The notes: generated by a model not told the origin, from the sequence alone. DNA of 64,000 nucleotides from Candidatus Latescibacterota bacterium (GCA_022826515.1 JAJDUT010000110.1:1-64000); one strand, 5' to 3'; positions 1 to 9,647 are shown, counted from the stretch's first letter. Numbers and translations are program-made.

Positions 1-140
1 ATCGCAAAGCTCACGTCGCGCACCGCGTGCACTTCACGTCGGTCGGGCCGGAACAAGCCCTTCACCGCACCGGCCAGCCCCTTTTGCTTCCGAGTCACGC
101 GGAAGGTCTTGTAAACTCTCTCTAGCTCTATATGTGCCAT
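1..140 (-). CDS. ABC-2 type exporter ATP-binding protein (N-terminal fragment)
   Basis: Only the first 46 residues lie in the window; the gene runs off the left edge. The visible part starts MAHIELERVYKTF and reaches a REVHAVRDVSF segment, which is how the ATPase subunits of ABC-2 exporters begin, before the Walker A motif. It lies 3 nt downstream of the second of two ABC-2 permease genes on the same strand, so it should energise that pair. The substrate cannot be told. The Walker motifs are outside the window, so the call rests on the N-terminus and the context. Confidence 0.8.
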   Translation of the reverse strand, partial: MAHIELERVYKTFRVTRKQKGLAGAVKGLFRPDRREVHAVRDVSFA

Positions 141-143
141 GGC

Positions 144-959
144 CTACGACCCCGCGCTCTCGTAGCGGCGAAGGCCGGCGGCAAAGACGGCCAGCGCTAG
201 TACGAGCATGGCGATGCCTACAGCGGGGGTCCACAGGGCCACATCGAGGGGCAGGGAAGTGTTCGCGCTCTGGCCGAGGAAGTCGCAGGCGGGGTAGAAC
301 CCGATAAAGCCGAGAGGCAGCACAAAGGTCAGTAGTGCCTGCAGGGGCCACGGATAGACGGTCAGCGGGTAGAACGTGCCACGCGCCATCAGTTCTAGGC
401 TGGCGTCCACGAGGGGCTGGCTGCGCATGGTCCAGAACGCGATGGAACTGATGAGGGTGAGGTAGGACCAGTAGATCAGGGTTCCGCCGGCAATGACGAG
501 GAGAACCTCGGCGACGTGCAGCGGCGTCCAGACAAAGCCAGACAGCCGAGCCCCGTAGAGGAAGTAGCCCGTGCCGATGCCCAGATGCACGAGGCCGACC
601 ACATTGATTCGGTGGCAGGAGAAGTGGAAGGTGACCTCTAGGGGTCTGAGAAGCATCAAGTCGAACTCGCCGCGTGTGACAAAGCGATCGATCAGCCGCG
701 ACTGAAATGACAGGATGGACATGACGCCACGGCTCATCAGGCTCAGCCCAAACAGGAACGCGAGCTGGGGGAAGGTCCATCCCGATAGCGGCTGGAACCG
801 GTCGACTAGCACCTTCAGGGCGACGCCAATCCAGACGTAGTTCAAGCCCAAGCCAAGGCAGATGCTCAGCAATGAAAAGGGATACTCCAACGCCCGTTGC
901 GTCGACAGGCGGCCATACAAGACTGCAACGGACAAGTGATGACGAATGTCGGCGATCAT
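144..959 (-). CDS. ABC-2 family exporter permease (second permease)
   Basis: This 271-aa integral membrane protein has about six hydrophobic segments. The motif RGEFDLMLLRPLE at about residues 98-110 is the cytoplasmic signature of the ABC2_membrane_6 (formerly DUF990) permeases. An AAGGAGG ribosome binding site precedes the ATG at 959. It lies between a second permease of the same family (7 nt gap) and the ATPase gene (3 nt gap), which is the usual permease-permease-ATPase layout of these exporters. The heterodimer probably exports a lipid-like or sugar-like compound, but nothing in the sequence identifies the substrate. Confidence 0.85.
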   Translation of the reverse strand: MIADIRHHLSVAVLYGRLSTQRALEYPFSLLSICLGLGLNYVWIGVALKVLVDRFQPLSGWTFPQLAFLFGLSLMSRGVMSILSFQSRLIDRFVTRGEFDLMLLRPLEVTFHFSCHRINVVGLVHLGIGTGYFLYGARLSGFVWTPLHVAEVLLVIAGGTLIYWSYLTLISSIAFWTMRSQPLVDASLELMARGTFYPLTVYPWPLQALLTFVLPLGFIGFYPACDFLGQSANTSLPLDVALWTPAVGIAMLVLALAVFAAGLRRYESAGS

Positions 960-966
960 GGACTAC

Positions 967-1758
967 CTATCCTCCTTGCACGAAGACCCGCCGCTGGGCG
1001 CGCGTCCAGACGAGACCTACGAGCAGGGCGAAGACTACGACCCAGAGAGCCTGAACGGAGAGGCTGTAGACGACCTCTTGGGCGGAGACGCGGCCGATGT
1101 AGATCTCCAGCGGCACTTGGAACATGTACTGGAAGGGCAGCCACCGCGATACATCGGCGATGAGGTCGGGGAACAGCCACATTGGCACCAATCGTCCCGA
1201 TAGGGCAAAGACGAGGCTGTTTTTCACTGTGCTCACATCCCATAAGTCAGTGACCCAAAAGGCCGTCATGCCCACCAAGACGCTAAGCAACCACAGCAGC
1301 AGGAAGCTCAGCGCACAGCTCGGCAGAAACAGCACCCCCGCTCCCACCCCCGCTGGCAGCGGTGGAGCCACAAAGAGGAGCGAGATGGCTAGCAGAGGCA
1401 GGGCGAACTGCGTGACTGCCGCCAGTGAACGCCCCACGTCCTCGGTCATCCAGTACCAGACGAGATTCACCGGCCGGATTAGGTCGAGCGCGATCTCACC
1501 TGCGCGGATCTTGGCGAAAAGCTCGTTGTCGATGCTGACAGTGAAGCATGCATTCATCAGCACGGCGACGACGGCGTAGGTGACCATCTGCGCCTCAGTG
1601 ACACCGGCGACTTGGTCGATCCCGCGATACGCGGTGCGCCAGAGGAAGACGGAGCCAAGGAGGAAAAACAAATTCCGCCCAATGGAGGACAGATACTCGA
1701 AGCGGTAGGCCAGCGCGTTGAGCAGTTGGAGCTTTAGCAGGTAGGTGTATAGGCGCAT
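967..1758 (-). CDS. ABC-2 family exporter permease (first permease)
   Basis: This is a 263-aa membrane protein with about six hydrophobic segments and the family motif IRAGEIALDLIRPV near residue 90, equivalent to the RGEFDLMLLRPL motif of the next gene. It is the first of two DUF990-type permeases. A GGAGGAG ribosome binding site lies inside the end of the upstream hypothetical gene, whose stop codon is 2 nt before this ATG, so the genes are translationally linked. The two permeases and the ATPase should form one exporter complex in the inner membrane. The substrate is unknown. Confidence 0.85.
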   Translation of the reverse strand: MRLYTYLLKLQLLNALAYRFEYLSSIGRNLFFLLGSVFLWRTAYRGIDQVAGVTEAQMVTYAVVAVLMNACFTVSIDNELFAKIRAGEIALDLIRPVNLVWYWMTEDVGRSLAAVTQFALPLLAISLLFVAPPLPAGVGAGVLFLPSCALSFLLLWLLSVLVGMTAFWVTDLWDVSTVKNSLVFALSGRLVPMWLFPDLIADVSRWLPFQYMFQVPLEIYIGRVSAQEVVYSLSVQALWVVVFALLVGLVWTRAQRRVFVQGG

Positions 1759-1760
1759 GA

Positions 1761-3311
1761 TTACTCCTCCAGTGGGTATTCCCGCATCGCGCCCGGTGTC
1801 AGCTCAACGCGTTGCCAGTCTGCCGTCCCGGCCATGCGCCACCCCAGCGCCTGCCCCTCCTCGCCCCCATTGTAAAGCAGCACGGTGCCCGGTCCACTGA
1901 CCGGCGGTTGCAGAAGCGCCAGGATCTGCTCGGGCAGATGGCCTGCGGCCCACTCGACCAGCGGCACCACCGCGCCCTGTATCTCGCGCGTGCCCATCAA
2001 CAACGGCCCATAGCAACCCGTCACCGCCCCGCAGCCCCAGTTGCGCCCGTGTCCCGCGGCCACTGAGCAAATCGCCCCACCCATATCGGCGTGCTCGCGC
2101 CCGCCGCGCAACACCCGCCGCGCCATTGCAAATTTGGCCGCCGCCGCTCCCAGCGCCCGCCGGGCCATGGTCCACTCGCCCGTCAATTGATACCCCAGCG
2201 CCAATGCCGCCGTACTCGGCTCGCGCGAGGGCTGCACTGCGCCATCTTCCGCCCAATGGCCCCAGTAAATCATGTCGCTGCGCTTGCCCACCCCCGGCTC
2301 GCGACACTTTCGCTCTTGGGGAAAGACCATCGCCCACGGTGCTTCCGACTCGGCGGGTTGTCGCGCCAGCACCGCGCACATGGCGTCGTCCAGCGAGGAA
2401 TCGGCGAAGGTGTGGCGATAGTAGGAGAGCGCGGCGGCAGCCGGGTCGGCGTAGGGATCGAGCAGTTCGCCGACTAGCGGCTCGACGATTCTCTTTGCCG
2501 CGCGGCGAAAGATGTCGTCGCCCTCCAGCAAAAAGAGATCGCCCAGCGCGTGGACTGCGCCCGACGCCAGCAGATTTTCGATACCAGCAAGCGGGTCGGC
2601 GGCGATGTGGTGGTTATCACCGGCCATCCCCCGCTCTGCGCGGGTCTGCAAATCCTCCGGCTGCAATCCACGCCCGTCCAGATCCCACAACACGGGCATG
2701 GGTTCGTCCGCCGCGAGCAACCGCTCGGCTCGCTTGCGCCCATAGCGCAACGCCCAGTCGCAATAGCGCGCCTCGCCCGTGATGCGATAGGCGGCCAGCG
2801 CAATGTGCAAGAAACGGAAGTGCTCGGCTAACTCGCGGTCGCCGTGCATCCCGCCGACGGTCCGCGTGCCGATCCAATAGCTCAAAAAGACGTCGCGCGT
2901 CCAGTCGTACCAAGCGGGCACATCCTCGATCCAGTTGCCGATGTGGTGTGCTGCGTCGTCGAGCAGGGCGGCGGCTTCTTTGTCGTCGGGAAAAAGTCCC
3001 AGATAGCGGGGCAGAAACAGCAAGAAAGGCTCGGTGCCGTGGTGGGCCTCGGCTTCCGGCTCGTACCCGTGCAGGCACTCGGCTCTAACCCAGGCCTTGA
3101 GGTCATTGGCCAGCGAGCGCAACCGCGTCTCAATCCGTTCGTCGCCGCTGACCAGATAATGTGGAAAGAAGGCCAACGCGAAATTGGCTTCGTCCTCGCC
3201 GCCTTGGTTTTGGTCCGGCCCGTCGCGGCGAATGCTCTGCTCGACCCACAGCGAGAGTTCGCGCCGCAAGGCCACATAGTGCGCGCATGTCTGCGCCAGT
3301 TCGTCGATCAT
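1761..3311 (-). CDS. Hypothetical alpha/alpha-barrel (six-hairpin glycosidase-like) protein
   Basis: A 516-aa soluble protein rich in amphipathic helices and aromatic residues (WYDWTRDVFLSYWIG, AGDNHHIAADPLAGIENL, GCYGPLLMGTREIQGA), with the look of an (alpha/alpha)6 barrel as in six-hairpin glycosidases and related hypothetical proteins. There is no signal peptide. The frame stays open upstream to 3410, but that extension runs through a strong inverted repeat and has no family-like sequence, so the ATG at 3311 (MIDELAQTC) is preferred. It is first in an operon with an ABC-2 exporter and may act on the same glycoside or glycolipid. That link is inference from position; the exact enzyme is not recognised. 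Confidence 0.6.
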   Translation of the reverse strand: MIDELAQTCAHYVALRRELSLWVEQSIRRDGPDQNQGGEDEANFALAFFPHYLVSGDERIETRLRSLANDLKAWVRAECLHGYEPEAEAHHGTEPFLLFLPRYLGLFPDDKEAAALLDDAAHHIGNWIEDVPAWYDWTRDVFLSYWIGTRTVGGMHGDRELAEHFRFLHIALAAYRITGEARYCDWALRYGRKRAERLLAADEPMPVLWDLDGRGLQPEDLQTRAERGMAGDNHHIAADPLAGIENLLASGAVHALGDLFLLEGDDIFRRAAKRIVEPLVGELLDPYADPAAAALSYYRHTFADSSLDDAMCAVLARQPAESEAPWAMVFPQERKCREPGVGKRSDMIYWGHWAEDGAVQPSREPSTAALALGYQLTGEWTMARRALGAAAAKFAMARRVLRGGREHADMGGAICSVAAGHGRNWGCGAVTGCYGPLLMGTREIQGAVVPLVEWAAGHLPEQILALLQPPVSGPGTVLLYNGGEEGQALGWRMAGTADWQRVELTPGAMREYPLEE

Positions 3312-3354
3312 TTCAGTGCGGGGTTGCACAAGTGCTTGAAAAAAGCCAGATATG

Positions 3355-3390
3355 ACAAGCCCCCGAGGAGGCGGCCCCCTGGGGGCTTGT
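3355..3390 (-). terminator. Strong inverted repeat, possible terminator of the tRNA-Met gene
   Basis: ACAAGCCCCC at 3355-3364 pairs perfectly with GGGGGCTTGT at 3381-3390 around a 16-nt loop. It sits between the tRNA-Met gene and the start of the minus-strand operon. It could end the tRNA transcript, but there is no U-run directly after the stem on the minus strand, so it may instead be a REP-like palindrome. Confidence 0.5.
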
Positions 3391-3428
3391 GTTAAACAGC
3401 AAACCGCCAAAGTTAGCGGCGGGAAATA

Positions 3429-3505
3429 TGGTAGCGGCGAAGGGACTCGAACCCCCGACCCATGGATTATGATTCCACTGCTCTAACCAACTGAGCTACG
3501 CCGCC
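3429..3505 (-). tRNA. tRNA-Met (CAT), probably elongator
   Basis: A 77-nt cloverleaf on the minus strand with an encoded CCA end. The acceptor stem is GGCGGCG/CGCCGCT, the D-arm TAGCTCAGTTGGTTAGAGC, and the T-loop carries GGTTCGAGTCC. The seven-base anticodon loop contains CAT at positions 34-36. A CAT anticodon is shared by initiator and elongator tRNA-Met and by lysidine-modified tRNA-Ile2. The body resembles elongator tRNA-Met, and a second CAT tRNA at 48467-48543 looks more like Ile2. Confidence 0.92.
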
Positions 3506-3554
3506 AAAAACCTGTTTAAAAGCTAGACGGCAGAGCGCTTCTTGTCAACAGGCA

Positions 3555-6443
3555 TCAAAAGGCAAAGAGCGCGTCGAGGCCCAGTTCGACGATCTCGCCC
3601 TGCGCTGCTAGAGCCTCTAGGTCCATTTTGCTCTTATCGCCGGTGATCGAAATCAGCTTGGGGCGTCCTTGGACGTGTTGGCGGTAGAATTCGAGCACTT
3701 CGTCGAGGTCGCTGGCTTGGAGTTGCTCAAAGCGCCAAGAGCGCGGATCGCCGGTCAGCCCCTTGCGCTCCCAGCCGCGCACGGTCCCCAGTACTGAGCG
3801 GAAGCCGAGCCGTTCTGTGCGGTACTTGTTGAGCACTGAAAGTTGGGCGGCGGCAAAGCGCTCGGGCGAGGAGGGAATGTCGTCGAGCAGGCCGGCGAAG
3901 GCCGCAACCGCTTCGGGCGTCTTGTCGGCTTGCGTGCCCATGGCGCCGACCATGAAGTTGTAGTCGGCTTTGTCGCGGCCGTTGAAGTAGAGAGCACCCA
4001 CCGAGTAGGCCAAGGCCCGCGCTTCGCGAATCTCTTGGAATACGATGCCGGCCATGCCGCCGTAGAAGTAGTCGTTGAACAACTCGACGGCTGGCTCGAG
4101 CGCCGCTTGGTAGGGCACGTCCACGTATTCGATCCTCACTAGGGCTTGGGCCATTTCCTTGTCAAAGAAGTATATCTGGGTTTTTTCGGGCTGGGTAAAT
4201 TCTAACACCTGATAGGGCGGCGGCTCGACCGGGGACTGAGGTAGCGGGTAGTGCTGGGTGAGGATGGCTTGTACGTCCTCCATGGTTTGCGACCCAGTGT
4301 AGCTGAGAGTCTGGCGATAGGAGAGCAAGCCGCTGAGTAGGTCGATAAGTTCTTGACGCCCCAGTGCGCGAACTTCCTCGTTGGAGGGGACTCGGCGGTA
4401 GTACGCCATGTCGCCTAAGCGGTGGTAGCGGTAGAGAGCTTCGTGAATGGTGCGGTGATCCTTGAGCGCGTCGTCGCGTCGAGCGATGATGATGGACTGA
4501 AGCTCGGCGAGCGTAGCGTCGTCGGTGGTCGGACCGTGCATTAGCTCGGACAAAAGTGCGAGCGACGCGGCGAAATTTTCGTCGAGGCCCGCAATGGAAA
4601 TCGTGGTTTCTTGGTCGCCGACGCTCATCCTAAAGTCGGTGCCCAGCTTGTACCACTCCTTTTTCAACTCTTCGGAGGTAAAGCGCGGGGTGCCCGACTT
4701 GTCGAGCAGTTCGCGAGCCACGGGTAGGCGCTTTTCGGTTAGGGAGCCGATATCGATCGCGATAGAAAAGTTGAAGAGATCGTTGAGTGGGTTGCGGGCG
4801 TAGTAGAGCTTGCTGCCGCCCGCTAGTTCGCGGGTGGTGAAGTCGCGCTCGGACACGAGGTACGCTGGCTCAATTTCCTCAAAGGGCATGGCCATGACCC
4901 CGGCGAAAAAGGCCGATTGGCGCGAGGCGTCGATGTCGATTTTGTCGATGGGCGGCTTGGCGATCTCGGGTATGTCCTGTTCGCCGTCGCGGCGGTAGCC
5001 AGCGACATACGCGCCGTTGAAGTACTTATTGGCGGCTTCGACGATGTCGTGTTTCTCGAGCTCGGCCATGCGGTCTAAGGCGCGCACCGCGTGGCTCCAT
5101 TCCTCGAACCCGAGATACGCATCGCGCATGAAGCCGACCCGAGAATTGTTGTTTTCCAACCCCTGCTTTACGCTCTTTTTGAAATCCGTGACAATAGCCG
5201 GGATGATCCAATCGTCGAATTGCCCCTGCTTAATCAGGTCAATCTGCTCCAAGAGCAGGGTTTCGACTTCCTCAAGGGTCTGGTCCTGTTTGGGGATGCC
5301 CCACAAGTACTGGGCACCATAGTCGTTGAGTAGATAGGGGTAGGAGCCGGCTTCGCGCACCTTCTGCTGCTGATTGAGGTTGAGATTGATCAGCCCGGCC
5401 GTGGCGTTGTCGAGGATCATGTCGAGGATTTGCAGGGTCTCGGCGTCCTCGTGCGACCGCTCAGCCGTGCGAAAAGCCAACAGCACGTATTCCTCGCCGG
5501 GATAATTGACCTCGGTCCGTTCCACTTTGTCGATCGCAGGCTCTTGGTACTCGGGGAATTGGGGCAGTTCCCTGCGCTCCCAGAGAGAAAATTCGCGGTC
5601 GATGAGCTGGATGGTTTCGTCGATGTCGATGTCGCCGGAGATGAAGATCGCCATGTTGTTGGGCACGTAATACGTGTTGTAAAACTCGTACATGCGCTCT
5701 AGCGAAGGGTTTTTCAGGTGCTCTACTGTGCCTAGCGTGGTGATGCGATAGGGATGGACCTTGTAGAATTGCTCCTGTACGGCTTTGTGGATGACGCGGC
5801 CCTTGTTGTCGAGGGAGCGGTTTTTTTCCTCATAGACGGTTTCCAGTTCGGTTTGGAAGAGGCGGAAGACCGGCTCGTGAAAGCGCTCGGCCTCGACCTT
5901 GGCCCATTGCGCTAGGCGATTGGCCGGCAGTTCCACTTTATAGACCGTTTCCTCAACCCAGGTGTGGGCGTTGAGGCCGCGCTCGCCCATTGCGGTGTAG
6001 AGGCGGTCGAGTTCATTGGGAATGGCGTATTGGGCGGCGAGTTGGTTTTCGGCGTTGATCTGCGCGTAGATTGCGGCCCTTTTTTCCGGGTCGGTCTCGA
6101 CAAAGTGCTGCTCGTAGAGCGCTTCGATGCGGTCGAGGTGGATCTGCTCCTTTTCGTAGTCGAGGGTGCCGATTTTTTGGCTACCCTTGAAGAGCATGTG
6201 CTCTAGGTAATGGGCGATGCCGGTGGCGTCTTGGGGGTCGTGCTTGGAACCGGCGCGGACGGCGATTTCGGCGTAGAAGCGCGGCTCTTCCCGGTTTTCG
6301 GTTAGATAGACTGTCAGGCCGTTGTCCAATTGGTAGATATGGGCCGCCATGGGGTCTTTGGGATCCGGGCCGTGGAGTAGGTTGTACTCGGCGGGAAGAG
6401 TCTCGGCCAAGGCGAGAAAGACGAGCGCGTACAGCAAAGGCAT
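3555..6443 (-). CDS. Secreted M16-family zinc metallopeptidase (pitrilysin/PqqL type)
   Basis: A 962-aa protein with an N-terminal signal sequence (MPLLYALVFLALAETLPA). The inverted zinc motif HYLEH is at residues 78-82, inside DATGIAHYLEHMLFKGS. The third ligand region follows near ELETVYEEKNR. The length and the two-fold repeat of M16 domains (active N-half, then an inactive C-half with a MAGIVFQEIREARALAYS segment) match the long periplasmic M16 peptidases of Bacteroidetes-like bacteria. It should degrade peptides in the periplasm or outside the cell. An AAAGGA site precedes the ATG. It is transcribed toward tRNA-Met and divergently from the ComF-like gene. Confidence 0.93.
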   Translation of the reverse strand: MPLLYALVFLALAETLPAEYNLLHGPDPKDPMAAHIYQLDNGLTVYLTENREEPRFYAEIAVRAGSKHDPQDATGIAHYLEHMLFKGSQKIGTLDYEKEQIHLDRIEALYEQHFVETDPEKRAAIYAQINAENQLAAQYAIPNELDRLYTAMGERGLNAHTWVEETVYKVELPANRLAQWAKVEAERFHEPVFRLFQTELETVYEEKNRSLDNKGRVIHKAVQEQFYKVHPYRITTLGTVEHLKNPSLERMYEFYNTYYVPNNMAIFISGDIDIDETIQLIDREFSLWERRELPQFPEYQEPAIDKVERTEVNYPGEEYVLLAFRTAERSHEDAETLQILDMILDNATAGLINLNLNQQQKVREAGSYPYLLNDYGAQYLWGIPKQDQTLEEVETLLLEQIDLIKQGQFDDWIIPAIVTDFKKSVKQGLENNNSRVGFMRDAYLGFEEWSHAVRALDRMAELEKHDIVEAANKYFNGAYVAGYRRDGEQDIPEIAKPPIDKIDIDASRQSAFFAGVMAMPFEEIEPAYLVSERDFTTRELAGGSKLYYARNPLNDLFNFSIAIDIGSLTEKRLPVARELLDKSGTPRFTSEELKKEWYKLGTDFRMSVGDQETTISIAGLDENFAASLALLSELMHGPTTDDATLAELQSIIIARRDDALKDHRTIHEALYRYHRLGDMAYYRRVPSNEEVRALGRQELIDLLSGLLSYRQTLSYTGSQTMEDVQAILTQHYPLPQSPVEPPPYQVLEFTQPEKTQIYFFDKEMAQALVRIEYVDVPYQAALEPAVELFNDYFYGGMAGIVFQEIREARALAYSVGALYFNGRDKADYNFMVGAMGTQADKTPEAVAAFAGLLDDIPSSPERFAAAQLSVLNKYRTERLGFRSVLGTVRGWERKGLTGDPRSWRFEQLQASDLDEVLEFYRQHVQGRPKLISITGDKSKMDLEALAAQGEIVELGLDALFAF

Positions 6444-6620
6444 GATTGATCCTTTGTTCGGAGTGTGAGTTGTATAACGGAATTATCGGAAATACGAGAA
6501 AGGAGTGAATTATAGCAAGTCCGCAAGGAAGTGGACGGCGCGTTGGGTTGGCACGTTTTTTTCTTTGTCATACGTAGCGCACTACAGCGCGCCAATGATG
6601 TGGTCTTTGGGTAACGAGCA

Positions 6621-7298
6621 GTGGGCAAAATAGAAACACTACAGACGTGGGGCCGCGCCCTGTTGGACTTTGCCTATCCACCGCACTGCGCGGTTTGCGC
6701 AGCGGACATCGAGGCCGCCGAACTGCTGTGTGGATCGTGTTGGGCGGAGATTGTGCCGCGCCATCCACGTTCTCGGGCCGAAGATGGAGAACGCGCGTTT
6801 GAACAGGTCATCGACCTAGGGCCGTTCACCGGCGCGCTGCAACAGGCCATTTACGCGCTTAAATTTCGCAACCAAGTGCGGCTAGGGAGGGCGTTGGGCG
6901 AGCGCATGGGGGAGTGCTTGGCTGAGCAACTCGCTCCGCTGGACTGCTTGTTGCCCGTGCCCTTGCACCCGGCTCGGCAGCGGGAGCGCGGGTTCAATCA
7001 GAGTGCGGAAATCGCCGCTGGGTTGGGGGCTGTGCTCGGCGTGCCCGTATGCCACGGAGTCGTGCGGCGGCGGAGAAATACGCGGCAGCAAGCCCTTTTG
7101 TCGGCCGAGGAACGCCGCGCCAATCTCCGCGATGCCTTTGCGTCCGTGGCCGCGCTGCCCGCAAGCGTTCGGATCGGGATAGTAGATGACGTGTGGACGA
7201 CCGGCGAGACTATGGCCGCCTGTGCCCAAGCCGTGGGGAGCGACCGTCTGTGGGCCGTTGTTTTGGCGCGCTCGGGCGCGGACGATCTATTGACCTAA
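6621..7298 (+). CDS. ComF family phosphoribosyltransferase-like protein
   Basis: This 225-aa protein has an N-terminal double-zinc-ribbon part (CAVCAADIEAAELLCGSC, about residues 23-40) and a phosphoribosyltransferase-like domain with the PRPP-loop motif IVDDVWTTGETM near residue 190. That combination defines the ComF/GntX family. In naturally competent bacteria ComF helps single-stranded DNA uptake; elsewhere its role is unclear. The start is a GTG at 6621 without a clear ribosome binding site. It is divergent from the M16 peptidase and lies about 90 nt before pfk. Confidence 0.88.
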   Translation: MGKIETLQTWGRALLDFAYPPHCAVCAADIEAAELLCGSCWAEIVPRHPRSRAEDGERAFEQVIDLGPFTGALQQAIYALKFRNQVRLGRALGERMGECLAEQLAPLDCLLPVPLHPARQRERGFNQSAEIAAGLGAVLGVPVCHGVVRRRRNTRQQALLSAEERRANLRDAFASVAALPASVRIGIVDDVWTTGETMAACAQAVGSDRLWAVVLARSGADDLLT

Positions 7299-7387
7299 TT
7301 CTAACAAATTCCTACATTTAGGCGCTTTTGGAATCCCCCATACTCCAAGCTGTACTCAGAGTTAGCCGCGAGCCAAGGAGTCCGAAT

Positions 7388-8437
7388 ATGGCCGAAAAGA
7401 CGATCGGCATATTGACCGGAGGAGGCGACTGTCCGGGCCTCAACGCCGTCATTCGCGCTGTGGTGCGCAAGGGCATTACTGCCTACCGATACCGCTTTCG
7501 CGGCATTCTCAAGGGCTGGAAGGGGATGATGGAGTGCGACTGGGAGCCGTTGGGACTGGAGGAAATTTCCGGCATTTTGCCCAAGGGCGGCACCATCCTC
7601 GGCACGTCGCGGACCAACCCGTTCAAAGAGGAAGACGGCGGCGAAATTGTCATCGATAACATGCGACGGATGAAATTAGATGCGCTGGTGGCCATCGGCG
7701 GCGAGGACACACTCGGGGTAGCCAACAAGCTGACGAGTATGGGCGTGCCGGTCATAGGCGTGCCCAAGACCATTGACAACGACCTGAGCGGCACGGACTA
7801 CACGTTTGGTTTTGACACGGCGGTCAATATCGTCACCGAGGCCATCGACCGAATTCACACCACGGCTGAATCGCACAACCGAGTGATGGTCATCGAGGTC
7901 ATGGGGCGACACAGCGGTTGGATTGCCCTTTATGCTGGCTTGGCCGGTGGCGCGGATATGATCCTCATTCCCGAGCAGAAATACACCATTGAGGAAATCG
8001 TCAGCACCATCCGCAAACGACACGAGCGCGGCAAGGATTTTTCGATCGTGGTAGTGGCCGAGGGGGCACAGATTTCAGCGGAAGGCAAGGAGAACGAATA
8101 CGTGGTCTCCGAAGGGGGACTCGACGAATTCGGCCACGTCAAGTTAGGTGGTGTCGGTCAACTCGTCGCCAACGCGGTCGAGGAGGCAACTAGCTATGAG
8201 ACGCGGGTTACGGTGCTCGGGCACTTGCAGCGCGGGGGGACGCCCACGGCCTTCGACCGCGTCTTGGGCACGCGCTTTGGCATTGCCGCTATCGACTTGG
8301 TGCACGCCGGCGACTTCGGCAAGATGGTGAGTCTGCAAGGCAATGAAATCGTGGCGATTCCACTCGCCGATGCAGTCAATCAGCTCAAGGTAGTTGACCA
8401 AGAGCTATACGATTTAGCGACGGTATTCTTCGGTTAA
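7388..8437 (+). CDS. pfkA: 6-phosphofructokinase (group III; ATP or pyrophosphate donor unclear)
   Basis: A 349-aa phosphofructokinase of glycolysis. It shows GGGDCPGLNAVIR at 11-23, GGEDTLG at 104-110, PKTIDND at 126-132 and VMGRHSGW near 180. The start at 7388 follows AAGGAG at 7375-7380; an upstream in-frame ATG at 7328 has no ribosome binding site. GGEDT with Lys in PKTIDND is the pattern of group III enzymes, known from actinobacteria. Related enzymes with these residues use either ATP or pyrophosphate, so the donor cannot be assigned. It stands directly before pgk (4 nt gap) and tpiA in a glycolytic operon. Confidence 0.95.
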   Translation: MAEKTIGILTGGGDCPGLNAVIRAVVRKGITAYRYRFRGILKGWKGMMECDWEPLGLEEISGILPKGGTILGTSRTNPFKEEDGGEIVIDNMRRMKLDALVAIGGEDTLGVANKLTSMGVPVIGVPKTIDNDLSGTDYTFGFDTAVNIVTEAIDRIHTTAESHNRVMVIEVMGRHSGWIALYAGLAGGADMILIPEQKYTIEEIVSTIRKRHERGKDFSIVVVAEGAQISAEGKENEYVVSEGGLDEFGHVKLGGVGQLVANAVEEATSYETRVTVLGHLQRGGTPTAFDRVLGTRFGIAAIDLVHAGDFGKMVSLQGNEIVAIPLADAVNQLKVVDQELYDLATVFFG

Positions 8438-8441
8438 TCTC

Positions 8442-9647
8442 ATGGCTAAGCGCACCATCAGGGACCTCGATGTAGCTGGCAAGCGGATCCTCGTGCGAGT
8501 GGACTTCAACGTGCCGCTCGACGACGAGGACGGCCGGATCATCGACGACACGCGGATTCGCTCCGCTCTGCCAACGATTGAGCACTTGTTGGCGCAGGGT
8601 GCGTCCGTAATTCTGATGTCGCACTTGGGCCGCCCTCGCGGCCAGCGAGTACCCGCGCTGTCGCTGGCTCCGGTAGCCGAGCGCCTTCGCCAGTTGTTGG
8701 GCCGCGCGGTGGGCATGGCTCCAGACTGCGTCGGTGCCGAAGTCGCGGCCCAAGCCGCTGCCTTGCAGCCGGGGCAAGTCCTGCTCTTGGAGAACGTGCG
8801 CTTCCACCCGGAAGAAGAGCAGAACGAGCAGACTTTTGCCCGGCAATTGGCCGAGTTGGGCGATGCGTACGTCAACGACGCCTTCGGGGTAGCGCACCGG
8901 GCGCACGCCTCGACTGAGGGGATGCCGCGCTGTATGGGCGCGGGGGTCAGCGGCCTGTTGATGGAGCGGGAAATTTCCTATCTCGACGAGGCTCTGCGCC
9001 GTCCGCAGCGGCCATTTACCGCCATCTTGGGCGGTGCCAAAATTTCGGGCAAGATCGAGTTGATTGAGCACTTGCTCAACCAGGTGGATGCCCTGCTCAT
9101 CGGTGGTGGCATGGCCTATACCTTTTTCAAAGCTATGGGGCTAGAGATCGGGGATTCGCTGCTCGAAGAGGATTGCCTAGATACGGCCCGGCAGCTATTG
9201 ACCCGAGTAGAAGATGAGGGATTGGATCTCCAGCTTCCCGCGGATTGCGTAGTCGCCGACCGCTTTGCTGCCGACGCCCAAGCGCAAGTGGTCACCTGCG
9301 ACGCCATACCACGCGGTTGGCAGGGCATGGACATCGGCCCCCAGACCCGGCAGCGCTACGCCGACCAGATCGCTCGGGGAGGTACCATAGTGTGGAATGG
9401 CCCACTTGGAGTGTGCGAGATGGCCCCTTTTGCCCAAGGGACCCAACAGATCGCCCAAGCTCTAGCGGTCGCCACCCGCGAGGGTGCCGTGAGCATTATT
9501 GGCGGCGGGGATACGGCCGCGGCTGTAGCCCAAGCCGGACTGGTCCAAGCGATGACCCATATCTCCACAGGGGGTGGAGCTTCGCTAGAGTGCATGAGTG
9601 GGCGGGTTTTGCCCGGGGTGGCGATTTTAGACGACGAGGAAAGCTGA
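8442..9647 (+). CDS. pgk: Phosphoglycerate kinase
   Basis: A 401-aa monomer of typical length. The substrate-binding segment LVRVDFNVPL is at about 17-26, SHLGRPRG near 60, and the nucleotide-binding glycine-rich segment IIGGGDTAAAVAQAG is in the C-terminal third. It converts 1,3-bisphosphoglycerate and ADP to 3-phosphoglycerate and ATP in the cytoplasm. It follows pfk by 4 nt and ends 1 nt before the tpiA start, so the three glycolytic genes are probably one transcript. No gap gene is in the cluster. Confidence 0.98.
   Translation: MAKRTIRDLDVAGKRILVRVDFNVPLDDEDGRIIDDTRIRSALPTIEHLLAQGASVILMSHLGRPRGQRVPALSLAPVAERLRQLLGRAVGMAPDCVGAEVAAQAAALQPGQVLLLENVRFHPEEEQNEQTFARQLAELGDAYVNDAFGVAHRAHASTEGMPRCMGAGVSGLLMEREISYLDEALRRPQRPFTAILGGAKISGKIELIEHLLNQVDALLIGGGMAYTFFKAMGLEIGDSLLEEDCLDTARQLLTRVEDEGLDLQLPADCVVADRFAADAQAQVVTCDAIPRGWQGMDIGPQTRQRYADQIARGGTIVWNGPLGVCEMAPFAQGTQQIAQALAVATREGAVSIIGGGDTAAAVAQAGLVQAMTHISTGGGASLECMSGRVLPGVAILDDEES

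Noticed and set aside
3312..3410. N-terminal extension of the alpha/alpha-barrel gene
   Set aside because: It crosses the 10-bp inverted repeat at 3355-3390 and has no ribosome binding site; the ATG at 3311 is preferred.
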